Positions 1 to 6,222 are shown, counted from the stretch's first letter. The stretch: DNA of 7,176 nucleotides from Mycobacterium sp. (GCA_025965815.1 JAOPWF010000709.1:1-7176); one strand, 5' to 3'. Notes: generated by a model not told the origin, from the letters alone. Numbers and translations: made by a program.

Positions 1-774
1 GGCGTTCGCGCTGCCCAGGTCGGCGAGCTTGATTGACAGGAAGGCCGCCTGCAGGGTGTCCAACCGGCTGTTGCATCCGCGCTGGTCGTGGCGGTACCGA
101 TCGGTGGCGGCTCGACCATGATCCGCGCGCCGCCGGATCCGAGCAGCGAGATGGGGGTCCCGGGTGACGACCGCACCACCATCGCCCAGCGCACCCAGGT
201 TCTTCCCGGGATAGAAGCTGAAGGCCGCCGCGTCGCCGACGCTGCCGGCGCAGCGGCCGCGCAGCCGGGCGCCGTGCGCTTGTGCGGCGTCTTCGATCGA
301 GGCCAGACCATAGCGTCGGGCGATGGGAATCAGGGCGTCGACGTCGGCCATCTGACCAAACAGGTGCACCGCGATGATGGCGGCTGTCGCCGGGCCCGCT
401 GCCGAAGCGACCGCGTCGGGGTCGATCAATAGCGTGTCGGGCCGCACGTCGACGAACCGTGGGCGCGCCCCGACTCTGCACACAGCTTCCACCGTGGCGA
501 CGAAAGTGTTGGTTGGGACGATCACCTCGTCACCCGGACCGATCCCCATGCTGGCTAGGATCAGTTCCAGCGCATCCGTGCCGTTCGCCACCCCGACACA
601 CGCGGTGGTCTCGCAGTACGCAGCAAAGCTCGCCTCGAACTGTTCCACCTCGGGACCACCGACGAATCGCCCGTGCGCGAGCACCGTCTTGAATGCGAGC
701 TCGTAATCCCCCTGAAGGGCGTCATTGACGGAGGCCAGGTCCAGAAATGGCACAGCGTTCGCGACTTCGGTCAT
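1..774 (-). CDS. DegT/DnrJ/EryC1/StrS family sugar aminotransferase, C-terminus cut by window edge
   Basis: PLP-dependent aminotransferase that would convert a keto-sugar nucleotide to an amino sugar in the cytoplasm. The 258 visible codons are one uninterrupted frame from ATG at 774-772; family members are about 370 residues, so roughly the last third is missing. Family landmarks: ANGTDALEL at about residues 63-71 (cofactor phosphate binding), EDAAQAHGA at 161-169 with Asp162 and Gln165 (pyridine-ring contacts), SFYPGKNLGALGDGG at 186-200 with the Schiff-base Lys191, and NSRLDTLQAA at about 235-244. The start codon overlaps the stop of the upstream oxidoreductase (ATGA), so translation is probably coupled. 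The pair resembles WbpB/WbpE or WlbA/WlbC 3-amino-sugar pathways, but this family also includes dTDP-sugar enzymes of the QdtB/FdtB/TylB type, and the substrate cannot be told from sequence. The family call is secure; substrate and position of amination are not. Confidence 0.93.
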   Translation of the reverse strand, partial: MTEVANAVPFLDLASVNDALQGDYELAFKTVLAHGRFVGGPEVEQFEASFAAYCETTACVGVANGTDALELILASMGIGPGDEVIVPTNTFVATVEAVCRVGARPRFVDVRPDTLLIDPDAVASAAGPATAAIIAVHLFGQMADVDALIPIARRYGLASIEDAAQAHGARLRGRCAGSVGDAAAFSFYPGKNLGALGDGGAVVTRDPHLAARIRRRADHGRAATDRYRHDQRGCNSRLDTLQAAFLSIKLADLGSANA

Positions 775-1883
775 GAAGCGACCTCTGCACCGACGACGGC
801 CGTTGGCATACCGTCGATCCGAACAGATGCACCGGTCGCGACGGCCTGGTCGGTGGCGGCGAGCGCCTTCACGATCCCCAGGCCGCGTTCGCCTGAGGTT
901 TGCGGTCGACGCCCGGTGCGGATGCAGTCGATGAAGTGCGTGTCCTGCACCAGCAGCGGCTCAACGAAATCCACATAGGGCGACGTGATATCGCCCGTAC
1001 GGTAGGTGACCGGCATCGGCGGCGCGGGACCCTCATCGATGTCGGCCGGTGCGACGCCCACGTCGTAGACCCGGATGCGTTCGTTGTCGGAAAGGTCGTC
1101 GTAGACCGCCATCTTTCGGTCGCCCACAACGGTGACCCGGCGGACCTTGTTGGGATCCAGCCAGCTCACATGGACGAACGCCGGTGCCGATGGGAAGTTC
1201 AGGCGGAGGTATGCAATGTCGGCGTGCATGTCACCCACGTTGCGCTGCGCCCAAACCGAGACGTCATCCGGAGACTCGTCTAACAGGTAGGAGACGATAG
1301 AGATGTCGTGCGGCGCGAGGTCCCAGATCACATTGCAGTCGTTCTGGTAGCGGCCAAGGCCCAGTCGCGCCGAATCGATGTACAGGATGCGACCGAGCCC
1401 ACCGGAGCTGATGATCTGCTTGAGCTTCCAGACCGCGGCGTTGTATTCGAAGGTGTGTCCGACCATCAAGGTCAGTCCGCCCGCGTCCGCTGTCTCCACA
1501 AGCGCTTCCGCGTCTGCGACCGAGGTCGCCAATGGCTTCTCAACCATGGTGTGCAGCCCGGCCCGCAACGCCTGCAGCGCGATGGGACTGTGGCTGCTCG
1601 GAGGGGTGGCGATGACGACGGCGTCCAACTCGTCCTGGACTTCGCCGACGCAGGAAGCGACATGTACGGCGGGAAAGCTGAGCATGGCCTCGCGGAGCCG
1701 ATCCGGTCGGTTTTCGATGACCGTGAGCTCCACACCGGGTAGGCCGACCAGCACGCGGACGTGCTTGGACCCCCAATACCCGTAGCCGATGAGACCCACC
1801 CGAAGCGACTTATCCGGTCCGCGCCCAGGCAGATACCCTGCGTCGAAAAGGCCATTTAACCGGGGTGAGAATGCCGCGCTCAT
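771..1883 (-). CDS. Gfo/Idh/MocA family NAD(P)-dependent sugar oxidoreductase
   Basis: A 370-residue cytoplasmic oxidoreductase, normal length for the family. After a 26-residue lead comes the Rossmann dinucleotide site LRVGLIGYGYWGSKHV (about 27-42, GxGxxG type). The family hallmark EKP is at 115-117, followed by MVGHTFEYN (140-148), and WDLAPHD at 187-193 contains the conserved His usually placed at the active site. The second half is the alpha/beta substrate domain. It probably oxidises a hydroxyl of a nucleotide sugar to a ketone that the following aminotransferase then aminates, as in WbpB/WlbA systems; this is inferred from the gene pair. An AGGA Shine-Dalgarno-like element lies 9 bases before the ATG, supporting this start. 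The ATG also overlaps the stop of a short upstream frame, and the stop overlaps the aminotransferase start, suggesting one coupled operon. The exact sugar is unknown. Confidence 0.92.
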   Translation of the reverse strand: MSAAFSPRLNGLFDAGYLPGRGPDKSLRVGLIGYGYWGSKHVRVLVGLPGVELTVIENRPDRLREAMLSFPAVHVASCVGEVQDELDAVVIATPPSSHSPIALQALRAGLHTMVEKPLATSVADAEALVETADAGGLTLMVGHTFEYNAAVWKLKQIISSGGLGRILYIDSARLGLGRYQNDCNVIWDLAPHDISIVSYLLDESPDDVSVWAQRNVGDMHADIAYLRLNFPSAPAFVHVSWLDPNKVRRVTVVGDRKMAVYDDLSDNERIRVYDVGVAPADIDEGPAPPMPVTYRTGDITSPYVDFVEPLLVQDTHFIDCIRTGRRPQTSGERGLGIVKALAATDQAVATGASVRIDGMPTAVVGAEVAS

Positions 1884-1972
1884 GGCTTCGCGTCCTGCAT
1901 AACCCCCGCAATAACGGCCTCCCGAAGTGGCGTCCTCCTGCAGTCGGTCCTAGCCTGAACGCTCACCGCCAT
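1880..1972 (-). CDS. Candidate 30-residue leader ORF upstream of the sugar operon
   Basis: A short frame beginning MAVSVQARTDC and ending MQDAKP, with its TGA overlapping the ATG of the oxidoreductase in the same ATGA arrangement seen at the next junction. It begins about 29 bases downstream of the transcription start expected from the TTGACC/TAACAT promoter and follows an AGGGGGG run, although that run is unusually close to the ATG. The frame stays open further upstream to ATG 2065, but that start lies beyond the predicted promoter. There is no recognisable domain, signal peptide or membrane segment. It could be a coupling leader peptide or merely an open stretch of 5' UTR. Only the layout favours translation. 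Confidence 0.27.
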   Translation of the reverse strand: MAVSVQARTDCRRTPLREAVIAGVMQDAKP

Positions 1973-2007
1973 CACCCCCCTGGCATCTTTCGGTGCCCGC
2001 GAGAGCC

Positions 2008-2037
2008 ATGTTAGGGCTTTGCTGAAACACCGGTCAA
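2008..2037 (-). promoter_or_regulatory. Predicted SigA-type promoter of the amino-sugar operon
   Basis: On the minus strand, TTGACC (2037-2032) and TAACAT (2013-2008) are separated by 18 bases, close to the housekeeping consensus with the mycobacterial TAnnnT -10 form. Transcription would start near 2001, giving a leader of about 118 bases before the oxidoreductase and about 29 bases before the 30-codon leader ORF. No other hexamer pair of similar quality was seen in front of the operon. Confidence 0.5.
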
Positions 2038-2346
2038 CGGGGCTCTGTGAACCGATAGCAAACATTTTATTTTTCGCTAGGATTCAGATAGATACCCTCA
2101 TTTGCTCGATCCCTGTTGCGCGCCAGGGTTTGCGCTGGTGACACGGCGTTTATCACCCGTGCTGCACGGTGCTGAGCCTCCTGAACCGATACATCAACCA
2201 GGTGCGCAACATTTGCATAGTCAACGACAACCGGCTAGTTGGACTATTTCAAGCAGGGATATTGACCTACCACGCTGCTCGGTTACTGGACCGCTACCGC
2301 ATCGGATGTCGCCTTAACGTACGACGGCAAATCTCTTAGAACACTC
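2038..2346. other. AT-richer intergenic stretch without a convincing gene
   Basis: Separates the leftward sugar operon from the degraded genes. It begins with an A/T-rich block (about 2058-2100, including runs of T) and is visibly less GC-rich than the flanking coding DNA. The longest notable frame is a GTG-initiated 56-codon plus-strand ORF at 2169-2339 starting MLSLLNRYINQ, with no Shine-Dalgarno and no family I recognise. A 71-codon plus-strand frame at 2102-2317 has proline/histidine-rich composition typical of chance frames. No tRNA, clear terminator, repeat array or attachment-site duplication was seen. Confidence 0.5.
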
Positions 2347-2578
2347 CTAGCACATTTGCTGTCGACCCGCGCGACAATTAGAGATTCTTCGCTGCCGATA
2401 TTGATAGGTATGGCTAACCAGCATCAGGCCGGAAGTCGGCACGCCGGTGCCGGCGGTGACGAGCACGTGTTCGACGTCCGGCACCTGGTTTACCGACGTG
2501 CCGCGCAGCTGGCGCACCACTTACGGCGATGCCGTTCATGTTGTGGATGTGGGCCTCGCCGAGCTGGCCGCCGCTGGG
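2347..2578 (-). pseudogene. Thiolase (Ltp/SCP-x-like) C-terminal remnant, frameshifted
   Basis: Two minus-strand frames together read like the end of a lipid-transfer-type thiolase. The first gives PSGGQLGEAHIHNMNGIA (2578 to about 2522). After a one-base shift near 2520, the second gives VVRQLRGTSVNQVPDVEHV and then TAGTGVPTSGLML, ending near 2416. In intact relatives the C-terminus comes about there; here the frame continues into unrelated residues to TAG at 2349-2347. This class acts in beta-oxidation of fatty acid or sterol side chains, but only about 55 residues remain and the nucleophilic-cysteine domain is absent, so it cannot work. Its upstream edge is fused in frame to the recombinase remnant. 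The family match is from memory of the conserved C-terminal block. Confidence 0.72.
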
Positions 2579-2799
2579 CACCATGCGCTCGCTGTCGAGC
2601 TTGCCCAGCGGGGTCTTAATCCATGCCCCTGCCCCGGGCACCTCGTGCACGCAGTCCAGCTCCAGATCGATCAGCTCACCGATGCTCATCCCGGTGGCGC
2701 GCAGCAGCAACAACGCGTCGGCGCGGCATGAAGCGCGGCGGTGAGTCGCCGATCCGCGTCGGGCGGCAGGTATCACGGCAGCGGGCGCGGTAGCCGACC
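2576..2799 (-). pseudogene. Tyrosine recombinase/integrase remnant, catalytic Arg lost
   Basis: The segment RADALLLLRATGMSIGELID, continuing LELDCVHEVPGAGAWIK and TPLGKLDSERMVP (2725-2576), matches the start of the catalytic domain of actinobacterial site-specific recombinases. The family motif is TG(M/L)RIGEL, whose Arg is the first catalytic residue of the R-K-H-R-H-Y set; here it is Ser (AGC where CGC is expected). Upstream, GRLPRPLP, a TGA stop, then YLPPDADRRLTAAL continue the same protein in another frame (2799 to about 2733), so there is a nonsense codon at 2775-2773 and a frameshift near 2730. The remaining catalytic residues, including the Tyr, are gone because the sequence turns into a thiolase tail after MVP. 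Similarity may extend upstream to about 2862 (RRKRVFSPP). Clearly non-functional. Confidence 0.75.
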
Positions 2800-2937
2800 C
2801 GCAACGGCTGCTCGGCCCACCGCTGCGGATCTGGCCGGCGGACTAAAGACGCGCTTGCGGCGCCCACAAATGAGCGATTCCTCGCACCACGGGCCGGCCA
2901 CCGCTTCGTGCTCACCGATCAGCCGGCCCCACTGCAC

Positions 2938-3335
2938 CCGCTCCACCACGACGCCCGGTGTGTCCGCTCCAGCACGACCGCGGTGATCCCGCCCGGTGTC
3001 CCTCGCTCTTGTGACTTGGGCCATCACCACCAGCAGGTCGGCGATCACGCCGCTGGTGGTACACAGCTTGACCCGTTCAGCACGCAGTCATTGCCGACCG
3101 GTGTGGCGGTAGCGTGCAGCCGGGCCCGGTCGCTGCCCGCATCCGGCTCGGCGAGCCGGAACGCGCTGATCTCCCGGGTACACCGGGCAGAGACCTTCGC
3201 ATCTTTTCCTCGGTCCCAAACATCGAGGTCGGTGTGGAACCCCATCGACTGATGCGCGGAAAGCAACGCGCCCGCCGAGGGATGCACCGAGCCGACCAGC
3301 ATGAGCGCCTTGTTGTATTGCACCTGTGACAGGCC
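2938..3335 (-). pseudogene. Acyl-CoA dehydrogenase remnant, FadE10-like
   Basis: Minus-strand frames together give GLSQVQYNKALMLVGSVHPS and AGALLSAHQSMG (3335 to about 3240), MFGTEEKMRRSLP in a second frame (about 3230-3195), RCTREISAFRLAEPDAGSD with RLHATATP back in the first frame, and TTSGVIADLLVVMA then ADTPGVVVER in another (to 2938). This is the middle of an acyl-CoA dehydrogenase, including the FAD-binding (T/A)EPDxGSD block, and the wording is closest to mycobacterial FadE10. At least three indels are visible: near 3230, near 3200 (a CCCC run shortened to CCC) and near 3070. The N-terminus and the C-terminal catalytic-base region are missing. It is a decayed internal fragment; downstream it changes abruptly into unrelated sequence. 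Confidence 0.8.
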
Positions 3336-3415
3336 GTCCCGGCCGGCGTCCGGGCAAAATGACATGGGGCGGACGGTACCGCTGTCGAGCTCGCCGACGG
3401 ATTCTCCGCCAGGCC

Positions 3416-3574
3416 CGGGTTCGGGTCGAGCGGCTGTTCGACCGGCTCTGGCACAACTGCGACGACTCCGGCCGGACGCTGGTTCGTGGCGTGCTCGACA
3501 GTCGCTATACGTGGCTGGAGGATCGCTCAGGACGGTGGCGTCTCGAAGCACGACTGCACCGCGTCACCTGGTGA
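3416..3574 (+). pseudogene. Possible NTF2/SnoaL-like C-terminal fragment
   Basis: A plus-strand frame reads RVRVERLFDRLWHNCDDSG, then TLVRGVLDSRYTWLEDRSGR and WRLEARLHRVTW before TGA at 3572-3574. The pattern of a beta strand ending in Tyr-Thr-Trp, a short Asp-Arg-x-Gly turn, Arg-Trp-Arg-Leu and a final strand resembles the last strands of NTF2/SnoaL-like folds. The frame opens at 3326 with arginine-rich residues that overlap the antisense acyl-CoA dehydrogenase remnant and look non-coding, so only the tail seems real. No start or ribosome site was found. It may be a truncated end of a lost gene or a chance resemblance. Confidence 0.25.
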
Positions 3575-3594
3575 TTAAGAGTGGGGGCCGTGGC

Positions 3595-3634
3595 CGATTG
3601 GTTTCGCTGGCAAGGAAAGACCAATCGAGCCAGC
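3595..3634. repeat. Two interlocking inverted repeats with pseudoknot geometry
   Basis: CGATTGGT (3595-3602) is the exact reverse complement of ACCAATCG (3620-3627). GCTGGC (3606-3611), inside that loop, is the exact reverse complement of GCCAGC (3629-3634), outside it. The two stems cross, as in an H-type pseudoknot, or form mutually exclusive hairpins. The element lies about 50 bases upstream of the predicted promoter of the secreted-protein gene and just after the stop at 3574, so it may be a protein-binding site or RNA structure at the end of an upstream transcript. Confidence 0.4.
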
Positions 3635-3686
3635 AAGGTGGCCAGTGGGGTTGCTGAAGGGGCCCGATCCAGTGTGAAGATAAAGG

Positions 3687-3716
3687 TTGACAGCTTGGAC
3701 GAAAGTCTGCGATGCT
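3687..3716 (+). promoter_or_regulatory. Predicted promoter of the small secreted-protein gene
   Basis: A perfect -35 TTGACA (3687-3692) is followed after 18 bases by GATGCT (3711-3716), a partial match to TAnnnT; an overlapping TGCTAG is an alternative. Transcription would begin near 3723, leaving a leader of about 29 bases with GAGGGG (3734-3739) and GGTGGG (3743-3748) before the ATG at 3752. The -35 is strong and the -10 is weak. Confidence 0.45.
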
Positions 3717-3751
3717 AGCAGACAATCCTGAGCGAGGGGCTGGGTGGGCAG

Positions 3752-4033
3752 ATGACAAAGTTTGCTACGAAAGTTCGAGTCGGAATTGCGGGATGCGCCA
3801 TCGCAGTCGCCGCCAGTCTCACATCGGTCGCGCCCGCTGAGGCGGCGCCCGTTGTGCCAGCGCCGGCCACTCCGGCGGTCCTTGGGCCAGCGGACGTGCC
3901 AATGGGGTTCGGTTGGTGGTGGGGTTCTGATGGTGTATCGCGTTCTCCTGATATATTGCGTACGTTTAGGCCATCTACCGGTTGGAAGTTTAATAAAATC
4001 TTCCACTTCGGCTGTTACAACCGCCACGCATAG
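3752..4033 (+). CDS. Small secreted protein of unknown function, 93 residues
   Basis: Sec-type signal peptide: MTKFATKVRVG gives a basic n-region, GIAGCAIAVAASL a hydrophobic core, and a likely cleavage site follows AEA at residues 29-31. The mature part of about 62 residues begins APVVPAPATP, an Ala/Pro linker common in exported mycobacterial proteins. It continues with an aromatic cluster FGWWWGSDG and ends KIFHFGCYNRHA with one cysteine (residue 88), which could only pair with another chain. A good -35 hexamer and GA-rich ribosome sites precede the ATG. I recognise no family. The second half of the gene is AT-richer than the first, so it may be a young or truncated gene whose original C-terminus was replaced. 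It is followed by 124 bases and then the DUF4012 gene in the same direction, so co-transcription is possible. An overlapping plus-strand frame at 3762-4070 has no export signal and is rejected. Confidence 0.62.
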   Translation: MTKFATKVRVGIAGCAIAVAASLTSVAPAEAAPVVPAPATPAVLGPADVPMGFGWWWGSDGVSRSPDILRTFRPSTGWKFNKIFHFGCYNRHA

Positions 4034-4157
4034 CGCTCTGGCCAGTGTCATAGGGTGTCGTAGGTATTGAGTAATCGACCGTATTTCCGCGGTAGCTTTT
4101 TGGTGGTTGATTCAAACCACAATGTGTTGGCCTTACCCGAGTAGAGGATATTGCCGA

Positions 4158-6014
4158 GTGCAAATTTTCTCGCGATATCCGTTTAGACGAAAGTCGGGCG
4201 GGGAAGGTGACCGTTCTCCGCAAACGGATGGGGGCGATTCTGAAGAGGGACGAAGATCAACACGCCGAATGAGGCCTCGAAGTTGGATTGGTGCATCCGC
4301 GGGGCTGCTATTGGTAGCCGTAGCGTTCGGTTGTTGGCTGGGCTTTCAAGCGATTCAAGCCAAGTCGAACCTCGAAGAAGCGCGCGACAACGCTCAGAAG
4401 GCGACAGAAGCGCTCTTAAAGGGGAATGCCGAGGACGCCGCGAAATGGGTGGACGAAGCACATTCCAATGCCCAGAAAGCACGGGACGCGACTCATTCGC
4501 TGCCGTGGGACGTCGCGTCGGTCGTGCCGTGGTTGGGAAGCCCCTTGGAGACGGGTCAACAGATATCCGATGTGGTACTAAGTCTGGTAGTGGACGTCTT
4601 GCAACCTTCTGTACATGCCGGGGCAGCAATCTCACCGGACCGGTTGCTCGGTGACGGCGGCCGTCTCGATGTGCAACTGCTCCGCGACGCTGCACGTGAG
4701 CTGACCGAGATATCGACAGCTGCGACGAAGCTCGATGCTCAGGCCAGCGCGATCTCGGATCCAAAGTATCTTTCTGTTATCCGCGACGCTCGCGCGGAAC
4801 TTCAGGCGCAAACTTCTGACCTCTCCCGACTACTCGACAATACTGCCCTGGCGGCACGTCTAGCACCCTCGATGATGGGCGCGGACGGCCCCCGCACCTA
4901 CTTCATGGGGTTCCAGACCAATGCTGAAGCCCGCGGCACCGGCGGTCTACTCGGCGGCTTTGGAATTCTTCGATTCGACAACGGTACTCCAACCGTGGAG
5001 ACATTGGGACGAAACAGCGAGCTAAATAAGTCGTTTGCTCCTATCGATCTCGGCCCGGACTACACTGCACAATACGGATTCGATGATCCCACAACTGATT
5101 GGCGAAATAGCAATTTGAGTTCCCATTTTCCGTATGCGGCCCAAATTTGGAAGTCCATGTGGGAGCAGCAATCGGGAACGAAAGTAGACGGAGTCATAGC
5201 GATCGACCCGGTCGCGCTGAGTTATATTCTTGGTGCGGTGGGACCAGTAACCATGCCCGACGGCGAGACAATATCAAAGGCCAACGTAGTCGAGCTAACG
5301 GAATCGACCGCCTACACCCGTTTTGCCGCGGACAACAACGCGCGCAAGGAGTACCTTCAGGATGTCGCCAGCGAAGTCGTAAAGAAAACGACAGGACGGG
5401 TGCAGTCGCCGCGCGAGCTGCTGGAAGCCCTAGGCAAAGCGGTCAGTGAAGGGCGCATCGCGGTGTGGAGTTCATCGCCGACCGAACAGCAGGTTCTCGA
5501 GGAGACTGCTCTGGCACATGTGGTTCCGGAAGATCCTGCGCCGTATGCGGCGGTGGTGATCAATAACCTCATGGGAAACAAGCTCGATTACTATCTGACG
5601 AGACATATCGAGTACTCGGCCGGTGCTTGTGATGCTGGGACCAGGAAATCGGCCGTCACTGTTCGGTTGACAAATAATGTGCCCGCTGACGGGTTGCCGG
5701 ACTACGTTGTCGCTGGGGATGGGGTCCCGATCGATGTGCCGAGCGGTACCAACGTGTCCTGGGTTTCTCTTCTTGCGACGACGAAAGCGGAGCTGACAAA
5801 AGCCACGGTCGATGGAGAGCCATTGACGATCTTCACTGGCGCGGAACGGGGTCACCCGATCTTCCAAGCACAGCTGGCTATAGAGCGCGGGCGCACTATC
5901 GAATTGCGCTACGAATTCACCGAGCCAACGTCTCCGGGTGCATCCCGCGTTCCGATCCAGCCGTTGCTGGACAACGTCGCTCCGACGGTATCGGTGCCCG
6001 AATGCTCGGGATGA
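4158..6014 (+). CDS. DUF4012-family membrane-anchored protein
   Basis: A 618-residue protein of unknown molecular function. The frame is open from TTG 4107, but GTG 4158 is preceded by AGAGGA (4143-4148) at 9-base spacing and is chosen; ATG 4269 (581 residues) is the next option. Numbering from the GTG: an Arg-rich cytoplasmic N-terminus (1-43), one transmembrane helix (about 44-65, WIGASAGLLLVAVAFGCWLG), then a charged Ala/Glu-rich helical stretch (66-112) suited to a coiled coil. A long extracytoplasmic region holds the DUF4012 signature RTYFMGFQTNAEARGTGG then LLGGFGILRF (246-273). Two late cysteines (GACDAG and the terminal PECSG) could form a disulfide outside the membrane. DUF4012 genes commonly sit in actinobacterial exopolysaccharide loci, consistent with the nearby amino-sugar genes, but the role is unproven. 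No frameshift is seen. By eye the GC content is lower than that of the flanking IclR and sugar genes, suggesting acquisition with a surface-polysaccharide island. Confidence 0.88.
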   Translation: MQIFSRYPFRRKSGGEGDRSPQTDGGDSEEGRRSTRRMRPRSWIGASAGLLLVAVAFGCWLGFQAIQAKSNLEEARDNAQKATEALLKGNAEDAAKWVDEAHSNAQKARDATHSLPWDVASVVPWLGSPLETGQQISDVVLSLVVDVLQPSVHAGAAISPDRLLGDGGRLDVQLLRDAARELTEISTAATKLDAQASAISDPKYLSVIRDARAELQAQTSDLSRLLDNTALAARLAPSMMGADGPRTYFMGFQTNAEARGTGGLLGGFGILRFDNGTPTVETLGRNSELNKSFAPIDLGPDYTAQYGFDDPTTDWRNSNLSSHFPYAAQIWKSMWEQQSGTKVDGVIAIDPVALSYILGAVGPVTMPDGETISKANVVELTESTAYTRFAADNNARKEYLQDVASEVVKKTTGRVQSPRELLEALGKAVSEGRIAVWSSSPTEQQVLEETALAHVVPEDPAPYAAVVINNLMGNKLDYYLTRHIEYSAGACDAGTRKSAVTVRLTNNVPADGLPDYVVAGDGVPIDVPSGTNVSWVSLLATTKAELTKATVDGEPLTIFTGAERGHPIFQAQLAIERGRTIELRYEFTEPTSPGASRVPIQPLLDNVAPTVSVPECSG

Positions 6015-6027
6015 GCAGTGTCAACCG

Positions 6028-6047
6028 TTCGTGGTGTCATTCACGAA
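6028..6047 (+). terminator. Weak hairpin after the DUF4012 gene
   Basis: TTCGTG (6028-6033) pairs with CACGAA (6042-6047) around an 8-base loop, 13 bases after the DUF4012 stop; two more C-G pairs are possible beyond a mismatch. There is no following T-run, so it would be at best a tailless actinobacterial terminator. The rest of 6048-6222 shows no supported gene; a 36-codon frame from ATG 6101 lacks a ribosome site. Confidence 0.2.
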
Positions 6048-6222
6048 GGGGTGCTCTGACCTGGAGATAATCCGGCTCACCGAGCGCCAATCTGTTCCTA
6101 TGAATGGGAGCACTTCCTGGTGGGCGAGTCTTCGTCGTGGTACCTCGATCAGTGGTTCTGTGTACATCCGTGCGTCGCCTCCGCGGTTCAATATTGGACC
6201 ATTCCGGTAGAGATTCCGAAGA

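Noticed and set aside
1..180. Possible frameshift at the downstream end of the aminotransferase
   Set aside because: Careful translation of the reverse complement gives one frame through DHGRAATDRYRHDQRG and NSRLDTLQAA, so the gene is intact as far as it is visible.
1308..1785. Long plus-strand frames opposite the oxidoreductase (144 and 135 codons)
   Set aside because: They are antisense to a well-supported gene with intact motifs, and their residues are Arg/Ser/Ala-rich without any domain; such frames are expected in GC-rich DNA.
1880..2065. 61-codon minus-strand ORF from ATG 2065
   Set aside because: Its start lies upstream of the predicted promoter and no ribosome site precedes it; only the last 30 codons are kept as a candidate leader.
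2169..2339. GTG-initiated 56-codon plus-strand frame with Leu-rich, protein-like composition
   Set aside because: No Shine-Dalgarno, no promoter, no recognisable family; in AT-richer DNA a frame this short can occur by chance. Conservation would be needed to revive it.
3970..4005. Hairpin GGAAG/CTTCC around an AT-rich loop as a terminator
   Set aside because: It lies inside the secreted-protein reading frame, the stem is only 5-6 bp, and no T-run follows.
4183..4764. 193-codon minus-strand frame inside the DUF4012 gene
   Set aside because: It is antisense to a strongly supported gene and is rich in Arg, Pro and Ser without motifs.
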